Source of the DNA: Ichthyophthirius multifiliis
Taxonomy: Eukaryota; Ciliophora; Oligohymenophorea; Hymenostomatida
DNA length: 21,233 nucleotides
Reading direction: 5' to 3'
Assembly: GCF_000220395.1 (NCBI RefSeq)
Contig: NW_004085978.1
Coordinates: 1 to 21,233, forward strand
The position numbers and the translations under genes were made by a program. Under the pieces are notes generated by a model. The model had not been told where the DNA came from and ran no database searches. It saw only the letters and a list, made by a program, of their open reading frames with translations. Below, one piece after another: positions 11,137 to 19,793 of the stretch (its first letter is position 1; the number at the start of each line of letters is the position of its first letter).

Positions 11137-12091
11137 TCATAAACTATCTTATATAAAACTTATTCTACTTATTTTAGTTTAATTATCACAAAAGCTTTCT
11201 TTAGCATTTAAATAAATCTCCATTTTATGTCTTTGTAAATCCTCTTTAGTAACAAAAATCATTAAAAATCCTATTAAAAAACACACAAAAAGAACAATAA
11301 CAACAATTAAGCTTTCTTACTATTTATTATGACTCATTATTAAACTAAATATTCCTCCAAAAAATAACGTTGATGATGTATTTATGATTCCTAAAATACC
11401 CACACAGCATCCTTCACCAATTGGAAAGGCTACTTCGCACCCAAATTCAAGTAATAGAGGTACCATGGGTATAAAATACATTCCTATTAGTATATTACAG
11501 ATAAAAACAAAGTATATATTTGAGGAATAGAGTGATAAATGGAAAAATAGAAGGGATATAGCACCTAATATGATATATATAGACATTTATAGCTTATATT
11601 TTTTATATTTGTTTGATAAGTATCCGCCTATTATGGAACCGAAAATACCTCCTATAGGTAATGCACATAGTATTATTGTGGAGTGTTGGCCGTCAAAGCC
11701 AAATGGGGATATATAATAACCTACTGAAGTTGCTAAACCACATATAGAGCCAACTATTAATGCCTATTAACCAGATATTAGAAGATAATTTTTGTTTTTT
11801 ATTAAATGTTGAAGATTTTCTATATATCTTTACGGTATTTTATAATATGAAGATGTTATATTTGCGGGTTATTAAGGAGTATTTTTAAAAAAAATAAAAA
11901 TAAAAAATGCAAAAATTAAAACTAAAATGGCCTCAATTAAAATAAGATTTTATAGATTTTAAACTGAGATGTTGCCAACCTCCAAATATATTTCCTGCAA
12001 AAACATAACTTATAATAGTATTTAAATTACTAAATACTGTGATAAAAGTAGTTATACCAGGGCCCTAATATTTATATATATATATATATAA

Positions 12092-12143
<52 letters not shown>

Positions 12144-12579
12144 TTACTTATTCGTGTAAAAACCATGTCGATGCTAATTTAGTTTTTCCATTTAAAATAA
12201 AAGGAGAACCGATTCCATTTAAGTAATTTCCTAAAAATACAAAGTAATAACTTTTTGATATTAAAATTCTTATCCATGCTCCTATTATGCAAAAAACTAT
12301 ACCTATTATTATACTTATCCTTAAACCTTTTTCGTCTATTAATTTACTTGCTGGAATCGTAGACATGGGTAAGGCTATGAAAAATATTAATGTAGATAAT
12401 GTTATTTCTATATTTGATATATTATATAAATTTGATAATTAAGATGAATAGGGAGTTATTGTTGTGGCTATCATTGAGGGAATTAAATCCGATAAAAGAT
12501 ATAATCCTAAAACAACCCATCGGTATTTTTCTAGAGTTTGAGTTTTTTATTTTATTAATATATTTAATTATTATTCCAT
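11137..12579 (-). CDS. FLVCR/MFSD7-like major facilitator, frame broken once
   Basis: Polytopic transporter of the FLVCR/MFSD7 (SLC49) branch of the major facilitator superfamily; relatives export or import heme, choline or related solutes, and the substrate here is unknown. Exons are 12579-12148 and 12064-11137 (intron 12147-12065, GT...TAG, TA-rich). The SLC49 look comes from PASKLIDEKGLRISI then IIGAWIRILI, followed by NGIGSPFILNGKTKLASTWF (the family's G...P..LA..WF stretch). The second half has loops such as ALPIGGIFGSIIGGYLSNKY. Exon 2 is one nucleotide too long: frame 1 reads through VFAGNIFGGWQHL to a TGA at 11935-11933, while the hydrophobic continuation (IEAILVLIFAFF...) is in the next frame. 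One base fewer in the T4 run at 11942-11939 would restore about 452 aa, normal family length. It could be a sequencing error, a mutation, or a tiny 16-nt intron. Confidence 0.85.
12072..12136. repeat. (TA)n microsatellite inside an intron
   Basis: A TA dinucleotide tract with one short interruption fills most of the transporter gene's intron (12147-12065). Confidence 0.85.
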
Positions 12580-12678
12580 GTATTTTTATATTTTATATAT
12601 TTATTAAATTTAAAAATATAAAATATATATTTTAATATTAACTTTTTGCTAATATTTTTAATAAAAACACTTTCATTA

Positions 12679-13423
12679 TCATCCATCAATTTCTTAATTA
12701 CTTTAATTAAAATTATTAAACTTAAACTTATATTTCGTACATTTTTCTGCATTAGATAGATCTTCTAAAAGTCTTACAACATTAGTTTCCAATAAACCAA
12801 ATCTCTCAGTCCCTGATATAGTGACTTTCTCCTTTTTAATATCCTATAATTCATTAACTCTTTAACAAATATACACCCAACATCCAGTCGAGCTTTCCCT
12901 AACAATTGGATTATCAGGATCTTCTTCTGAAGTAACTCTATATATTGGTTTACCTTCGGGACCTTCTAAAATTTCATTAGTATATTCACATCTGACACCT
13001 TTTTTATATATAGAAGGGTGGGTTCTGATACTTTTGAATCCTACAGGGAATAGATTATGTTCAGAATGATAAGCGGGGAGAATATTTATTTCACCTGTGG
13101 CTAATAATTGTAAACTCGAATTAATTTGGATTGGGAAAATAATCTTGCCGAATTCATCTCTATTTATTTCGAATTTGGGCTTTTTGCGAGAATCTTCGGA
13201 GATCTTTTTGTCTGATTTTCGCTTTTTATTACACATTTTGTCCTTTAATTCCTTAAATTAATCACATAACCATTCTAATCTAGAAAAAAGCTACTTTTCA
13301 GTCAAATCAAAATTATATAATTCATAATTTGGATAAGATTTTAAATCATTTAAAGCTTTAAAACCATTATTAGAAACTAGAAACATTAAATTTCTAAAAA
13401 TATATATTTATAGATATATAAAA

Positions 13424-13463
<40 letters not shown>

Positions 13464-14838
13464 TATATATTAATATATTAATATATATATATATATATTA
13501 CAAATCATGTATTTTTGGTTAATAATTTGGATTATCAATATTTGATAAATCATTTGGTTATAAAAGGCTATTTTTTTTAATTAATTCATCTGTATTATTA
13601 TTAAATAAAGCTTAATTGTTTCCTAAAATGGTTTTTCTTATAAAATATAAAATATTAGTTTTCTAATTAAACTTCCTTGCTTTATCTAAATTTATACAAA
13701 ATCCATCCATATCTTTATCTTCTTCTTGAAAATCTTCATTATTTTCATTTTTTTCTTATTAAGATTACACAATTAATTCTTGACATTTTACTCTAATTCT
13801 CTAAACCATTTTTTCTATTTAAGAAATACTTTTATCAAACTCCTTTATTTTAACATCTTCTTATTATTAATTTTCTTCTTATATATTTTTCTTTTATTAA
13901 TACTCTTAATATGCTACTTTCATCTTTTCACGAATTTCTACCCAATTAGACCTCCCATCATTATTTAAAGGTACACCAAAATCCATTAAATACTCAAAAA
14001 GAATCTCTTTTTCTTCCAAAAGCCATCCTTTTTCCTCATCTTCACTATTAGCCGACATATCGAAGTCTATTTTTCCTTTATCCTCCTCATTTTTTAATAT
14101 AGTCTAAATTAATTTTTTTAATCTCCTAGTCAGAGCATCTGATGTAGGGAAATTTTAATAAGCATTTTCTATTTTTTCTAGTTCAGAAAAACAATAATCT
14201 TTAGCATTCCTTATAGTGGAATAATTCGCATACCCGTATTTATAAACTCCCCTGAGTAAATCAGTGTCGTGTTTTTTTGTCCACCAAACAGAAGGTCTTT
14301 GTCCATATAAAAGCGAATTAGGTAAAAAATTTAAAAGACCTTCCCAGTTTATTTTTTCTTTGTCCCGATCTGGTATATTCTTTAATTAATCATCTTTATA
14401 TTTTTTTATTAAAATTCTTATCCTGTATAGTAATTGTAGTCTTTTTGTAAAAGGAATAGCTCTCTAGTTTAAAGTTTGTGAATCCCAGTCTTTAGCTTAA
14501 GGGGTAATGTATGGGTCATCGGGATATTCATCTATCATATTATATAAAAATTGCTTTAAATCAGCATTTTAAGCAGTTAATTATTCAGCCAAAGCACGAA
14601 CAAAAGCATTCGAAAATGCTCGAATTTCAGATTTTGGTCTTTCAGCAAGTTTACCGCCAATTGCAGAGGAAGATTTTTAGATTTATTTCCAACGACAATA
14701 TCCATAGTTTATAATGCATTTTTTTAATTATTCTTTATCATCAGTTGTCCATTTTTAATAAAGGGATTTATCATGTTATTTATTAGAAGGATTTTCTATA
14801 TTAAATATATATATATATGTATATATATATAATATATA

Positions 14839-14885
<47 letters not shown>

Positions 14886-15597
14886 TACATTAATTTAATG
14901 TATGAGATAATACTGAAGATGCTTTTAAGTTTAATGATTCGTTTTTTTAAACTTCGTTTGAGGGTAGTACGAATATATATAAATGTGGAATTTCACATTT
15001 ATCACATGGAATATATATTTGAGAATAGTTTTTTAGATATTAGATATATTTTTCTTTTATTTTTATATTTTTAAAATATTTATATATATTTTAATTTTAT
15101 GTCTTAATATTTTTTTTTATTTTTACAATAATTATCGAAAAATTATAATGATTTTTGAGATTTTAATTGTGTTTAAAAATCCCTAAACATCTTAAATTAA
15201 TTCTGGTTAAATGTTATTTATTGTAAGATTATCAAATGCTATTATTGCAAATTATTTTTATTTAAAGAATAGAATAAAAGGAAATGATTTAATGAACTAT
15301 ATATTGAATATTTAATATATGAGTTTATATTTATATATATTATAATTACATATTATGACATTTACTTATTCCTAATTATGGTGGATATTCTTTTGGTTAT
15401 ATTGAATTTTTTAGTAATTCTTTTATTTGTTTTCTGCGAAATATAATTGGTATCTAAAATTTATATATTTTTAAATAGACAAAATAACATTATAATTAAC
15501 TTAATTATTTTAAAGGAATTTTTTTTATTACATGGCGTATAAAAAATTCTTCCTTATTTAAACTTTATAATTTTGCAAATGCATATTCATTTTCCAT
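12679..15597 (-). CDS. CHD7-type SANT/SLIDE region fused to an FYR domain, no helicase
   Basis: Predicted nuclear chromatin protein. Exons are 15597-15350, 15296-15127, 15053-14889, 14795-13502 and 13393-12679. All four introns join in phase, giving 863 aa ending at TGA. The first 200 residues are unrecognised and show no helicase motifs. Three SANT/Myb-like blocks follow: W210 (KWTTDDKEQLKK...YGYCRWKQI), W365-W366 (WWTKKHDTDLLRGVYKYGYA with NYSTIR) and about 465-485 (FEYLMDFGVPL...NWVEIREKM). With TKRLQLLYRIRILI and FPTSDALTRRLKKLI between them, this order matches the C-terminal half of CHD6-9/Kismet remodellers. A basic stretch (KKRKSDKK) then leads to an FYRN/FYRC-type domain (about 709-830): FPIQI, FPVGFKS, GVRCEYTNEI and EEDPDNPIV, closest to TBRG1. 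The C-terminal exons are secure; attachment of the first three exons rests on phase and could be wrong. Confidence 0.78.
13427..13499. repeat. (TA)n microsatellite inside an intron
   Basis: A TA/TAA-rich tract makes up most of intron 4 (13501-13394) of the SANT/FYR gene. Confidence 0.85.
14806..14881. repeat. (TA)n microsatellite inside an intron
   Basis: A TA dinucleotide tract with TAATA interruptions fills most of intron 3 (14888-14796) of the SANT/FYR gene. Confidence 0.85.
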
Positions 15598-15996
15598 TTT
15601 TATTATTTTTTATATTTCTATTAATTTAATTTTTAGTAATAAATATGTTTTGTATTAAATGGATATTTTTTTTCTTTTAAAAAAAAAAAAATTTAGAAAA
15701 AAAAAAATTTTATTTAAAAAAAAATATATAAATTAAAATAAAAAAAATATATATAAGAATGAAAACAAAATATATATATAAATATGTATTAATTATTTTT
15801 TTAAAAAAATGATGTATTTAATATTATTTAAAAATAATAATAAAAATAAAACCGTATTAATAAAAAAAAAATGTTATTTAATAAAAAAATTAAAAGTTTA
15901 AATAGAATATTTAAAAAAAAATATTATAAAAATAAAATTATATAAAATAAAATAAATAATATATGAAATAAAAGAAAAAATATTTATAATATTATA

Positions 15997-16043
<47 letters not shown>

Positions 16044-16695
16044 ATTTTTTTTTTTTTATCTCAATAGATATATATATTATTTTATAAGATATTAAAATAA
16101 TTAGAAATTAAATAAATAAATGGCTTTGTATAATTTATCATAATATCGATTTGTTCTATATATTTATTTTTTGTTTTAATAAAATTTTTAATTTTTATAA
16201 TTAAGATAAGATTATTCAAGAAATAATAATGCAAAATATAAGAATTCCAAAAAATATAAAAACACGATTATATTAATAATATATAATAATGTTACTAAAC
16301 TTTAAAATTTTACAATTTAATTTAAGTAAATATAATAATATTAAATATAAATCTTTTTAATAGAGAATATATTTTAGTTTACTTGAATTTATTAAGGGAT
16401 ATATTTTTTTTTATTTGAAAAAATTTAAAGATGGTTTATAAAAATATTAAAAAAAACTGATAATAATTATTTATTATTATTAAATTTAAAATATGTAAAT
16501 AAATATTTAATGAAATTGATATTTTTTATAATAATAAAGTAAAAACGATAATTATTATTAATGAGAAAAAATAAAAAATTACAATTGTATTTTTTTTTTT
16601 TTTTAAAAAAAATAAAAAAATCTAAATCTTTTTTTTTTTCTAAAAAAATAAAAATTAAGACAATACAATTATTATACAATAAATTAATAAAAAAA
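15598..16695. other. Divergent AT-rich intergenic region
   Basis: About 1.1 kb lies between the leftward SANT/FYR gene and the rightward small membrane gene. It holds long A and T runs and a (TA)n tract at about 15992-16041. Both strands give only low-complexity Lys/Asn/Phe/Ile readings. Both genes' promoters should lie here, but no element is recognisable. Confidence 0.55.
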
Positions 16696-17184
16696 ATGAT
16701 AAAATAAAGATAATTATTAATTCCAAGTAAAATATTAAAAAACTTAATAGGGTTTTCAAATATTTGGTTATGTTTGATATGGTTTTTGATTTATTATTAT
16801 ATATGTAATATAAGTATTTAAGAAATAGATAAAGAATTGTGCATAAATATAAAATTTTTAACAGAAATAATTAAACACATTTATATGTTTATATTTATGA
16901 TAAAAATTTTATTAATTTTATTCGAAACGAAATTTGATAAACAATTACGTAGTATAGATAATTTCTTATGTGTATTTTAACTAGTTTTAGGATTTTATAA
17001 TTTATATATAGCTTTTTACATTTAAAGACATAAATGTGGATTATATAATTCTTTAAATAGACTACATGGAATACTTTTGTTTATATATGAAGTTTTAGGA
17101 TTATTATTCACTTTTATGGTCTATATTAATAATATAGATATAAAAATAAAAGATAAAGAAAAAAATATAAAATATATTTAATGA
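16696..17184 (+). CDS. Small four-helix membrane protein, unknown family
   Basis: I do not recognise this gene. It is a single exon from ATG (16696) to TGA, 162 aa, with in-frame TAA and TAG read as Gln. After a short basic N-terminus there are four hydrophobic segments: about 19-38 (LIGFSNIWLCLIWFLIYYYI), 60-75 (IYMFIFMIKILLILF), 90-108 (FLCVFQLVLGFYNLYIAFYI) and 125-144 (GILLFIYEVLGLLFTFMVYI). Polar loops lie between, including ETKFDKQLRSIDN and QRHKCGLYNSLNR. The C-terminal tail is strongly charged (Lys/Asp/Glu). The regular helix spacing and polar loops argue for a real gene, not a chance frame. The topology would suit a tetraspan membrane protein, but no signature supports a family. Confidence 0.68.
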
Positions 17185-17727
17185 TTATATTATAATATTT
17201 TATTATTAAATATTATTAAAATAAGAAAAAAAAATTAATTTTATTTTTTTGTAAATAAAAATAAATATCATAATATAAATAATATAAATATATATATACG
17301 AATATATTAAATTATATATATATATATATATATTTATTTAAAATATATATATATTTAAATGTTTTTATGATTTAATATTCATATTTTACTATTTCTTAAT
17401 ATACTCTGTTTTTTTTTATCTATTTTAATATTATAAAATTATATAGAATTTCTTTCTTCAATATATTCTTATTTATAAAACTTTAATAAAAAAACTTTTT
17501 ATAGAATTTTTTAAAAAAAATAAATTACAAATTTTTAATTATTTAATCTAAAATTTACAACTAAAATAATAATTGGTGTATAAAAAGTAAATATTTTTAT
17601 AAGAAATTCAATAAAAAATTCAGCAGTTTACTTTTAATATTAATAAATATAAAATAATATATATATTTAATTATATATACATTTTCTATATATATTTAAA
17701 TTTAATACTTAATTAATAAATTTGCAA
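17185..17727. other. Convergent 3' spacer, AT-rich
   Basis: About 540 nt lie between the TGA of the small membrane gene and that of the leftward polytopic gene. A (TA)n run sits near 17302-17334. The part from 17380 to 17640 is T-rich but gives no convincing frame on either strand. Confidence 0.5.
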
Positions 17728-18528
17728 TCATCCCTTTTATTATTTATAATAAAAAATTTTTAAAGTTTTAAATTATTTAAGATAAAGTATTAACAAATAT
17801 AATAAGCCATAATTTTTTAACCTTTTAATCCTATCATTATATTAATTTTAATTTTCTTATAAAGGGCTTGGTATTGGTTCATTTTTTAAATATTTCTATG
17901 AATATATATTAGGCTATATTAACATTTTAATTTATTAAATTATAATTTTTGTTATAAAAATTCCCAATAAATTAAAGATTAAACATAGTCCTAGTTCTAT
18001 GGCCCTTAATATTATCCATGTATTTGATTTGCAAATCTAGATATATTTAAATTATTCTAGATTGAAAAATAATACAATTGTAAAGTAAAGTGTTAAAATC
18101 AATAAGAAGAAATATAAAATTTTAAGACTGTATTAAGGACTGTACTATTTACAAGCTTTAGATGCAAAATGGTACATTATAAAGGAAAATTACATACTCA
18201 TGAAGTATACTTTTAAATAATATGCTTCATTATTATTAAATGATAATTTAATTTACTGAAATAATAGGGCCATTATGATTGTTAAAAATATAATGTTTTT
18301 TTTGTAAAAAATTTTTCTTTTAAATTTTAATCTTTCTATTAAATATTTTAGCAGATAATAAAATAAAATACATTATAAGAATAAATATATTAATTGACTA
18401 TTTTTTATTATTTATTTTATGCTATATTAATATTTATATTATATAATGATATACCTAAAACAAAAAGGAATTTAAAATTAAGTCTTAATGCAATATTCTA
18501 AAGTATATACTTCTAATTTGGAAACCAT
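17728..18528 (-). CDS. Polytopic membrane protein, unknown family
   Basis: I do not recognise the family. Exons are 18528-18257 and 18208-17728, with a 48-nt intron 18256-18209 ending in AAAAG. Without its removal the frame hits TGA; with it the join is in phase 2 and gives 250 aa. Hydrophobic segments include LIYLFLQCILFYYLLKYLI, IIFLTIIMALLF running on to YVIFLIMYHFA across the exon junction, KILYFFLLILTLYFTIVLFF, ILRAIELGLCLIFNLLGIFI, and a shorter one near the C-terminus (YGLLYLLILYL), so five or six spans. A hydrophilic Gln/Asn-rich loop with EPIPSPLQENQ lies before the last span. The layout loosely recalls GPCR-like proteins, but nothing diagnostic is seen. A 33-nt in-phase GT...TAG stretch in exon 1 (near 18455-18420) could be a second intron, which would delete 11 residues. 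Confidence 0.65.
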
Positions 18529-18750
18529 TTTAAGTTTTTTTTTTTTTATTAATAATATTTATTTGTTTATAAATTAATTATTTTTTATTTATTGTAAATA
18601 AAAAAATAGAAATTAAATTTATTTTTTTATATAGAATAAAAAAAAAATGATTTTGTGATATAATTTTTTTTTTTATTTTTTTTTTTTAAAAAAAAAATAA
18701 ATAAATAAAAAACAAATATAATATAATATAATAATTTTTTATTATTTTCT

Positions 18751-19313
18751 TCAATCATACATATGTTTAAGTTTTATTTTCTGTTCTTTAGCTTTTTAAA
18801 GGTTCCATTCTTTAATATCATTCATATTTTGCTTATGTTATCTGTTTTTATGTCTTTCAAGATTTATTAACATAAATCTGTTATGCTAAATAATTTATTT
18901 ATTAAATTGTTTATTTTATTAAAAATATTACTTCAGTTTAAAGGGCATAAGCTTTTTCATAATCTAATTCTATTTTTTTTAACATCTAAAAAAAAAAAAA
19001 AAATACATTTAATTATTTGTATATATATTATTGTTTAAAATAACTTCGTTTTCTTTTCTTTATTAATCTTATTGTAGAATGACTTCTCTTCTTTAATAGT
19101 CATTCATTCCTTTCCAATGATAAGGAATAACTCTATGTTTAGCTAAACTACTTTAACAAGTTTAAGAACTTTCTGTTTAGAATTAATTTGTCATACAATA
19201 ATTTATATGATGTTTGCTTTGTTCTTATTCAATATCATTTTTAGCCCTTTCATTATCAAATTTTTCTTTCATCTTTGATTAAATATAAAAAATATAATTA
19301 TTTATATAAATGA

Positions 19314-19359
<46 letters not shown>

Positions 19360-19793
19360 TACTTATTAAGGATTAAATTCTTTACAGTTAATTTCCCATC
19401 TTCTATGCTTGTCTAATAATGTTTTTTCTAAATGTGTTCTCATTTTTGTTATTTCTTCTGTTTATTTTTCAAAAGCACTTCATTTATATATTTTTATTTT
19501 TAAAAGTTTATAAAAATACTGCTTTTCATCTAATTCTTATTGTTTTAATAATTATTTTTCTTTTATTTATTAATCTATCCAATCTTTTTATTATAATTAC
19601 TATAATTTTTTTCGATTTCCATATGCTTTTATGTAAATAAATATATATATATATATATATATATATTAATAATATTACTTAAATCTTCGCCATCCATACA
19701 TTTTAATGATGAAACTCCACATTTTACCATTTATTATTTATGCGAATAGTTTGTTCTTTCAAAATCCTTATTTTATTGTTATGTTTAGAGCAT
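18751..19793 (-). CDS. RIB43A-family axonemal protein
   Basis: Predicted RIB43A/RIBC protein, a microtubule inner protein of the protofilament ribbon in ciliary doublets. Six exons: 19793-19679, 19625-19520, 19477-19363, 19272-19045, 18985-18932 and 18885-18751. All five introns are in phase, giving 250 aa ending at TGA. Family hallmarks in order are VKCGVSSLKCMDGEDL (Cys-Gly...GEDL near the N-terminus), then KDWIDQQIKEKQLLKQQELD (coiled coil), then HRVIPYHWKGMNDYQRREV, which matches the highly conserved H-R-V-x-P-x-x-W-K-G-M block. A charged helical C-terminus follows (KAKEQKIKLKHMYD). Relatives are usually about 380 aa, so this one is shorter, mainly at the C-terminus. It is the most intron-dense gene here, and introns 1-3 end in AAG. 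A ciliary role fits a ciliate. Confidence 0.88.
19318..19356. repeat. (TA)n microsatellite inside an intron
   Basis: A pure TA tract lies within intron 3 (19362-19273) of the RIB43A gene. A second, shorter one (about 19641-19666) lies in intron 1. Confidence 0.85.

Noticed and set aside
11933-11935. TGA as selenocysteine or readthrough in the transporter gene
   Set aside because: The frame after this TGA is not protein-like; the continuation lies in another frame, so readthrough would not help.
11969-11984. 16-nt GT...CAG micro-intron that would fix the transporter frame
   Set aside because: It restores phase but is much shorter than all other introns (42-108 nt) and would be the only CAG acceptor; an extra base in a T run is simpler. 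Kept only as an alternative.
12399-12752. Short open frames over the start of the transporter gene and the 3' end of the SANT/FYR gene
   Set aside because: They arise from reading TAA/TAG as stops and from the wrong strand or frame; the real coding sequence explains the region.
13780-13968. Plus-strand hydrophobic open frame
   Set aside because: Antisense shadow of the Gln/Glu/Lys-rich part of exon 4 of the SANT/FYR gene.
14511-14714. Plus-strand open frame inside the SANT/FYR gene
   Set aside because: It is antisense to exon 4, which shows SANT-like sequence with matching phase; this frame has no domain and no neighbours.
14817-15074. Plus-strand open frame rich in Ile and Tyr
   Set aside because: It is built from the (TA)n intron and the antisense of exon 3; low complexity.
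16467-16679. Minus-strand open frame rich in Phe, Lys and Asn
   Set aside because: It comes from homopolymer A/T runs between genes and lacks protein-like composition.
19419-19640. Plus-strand hydrophobic open frame
   Set aside because: It is antisense to RIB43A exons 2 and 3; the hydrophobicity is the shadow of Lys/Gln-rich coiled coil.
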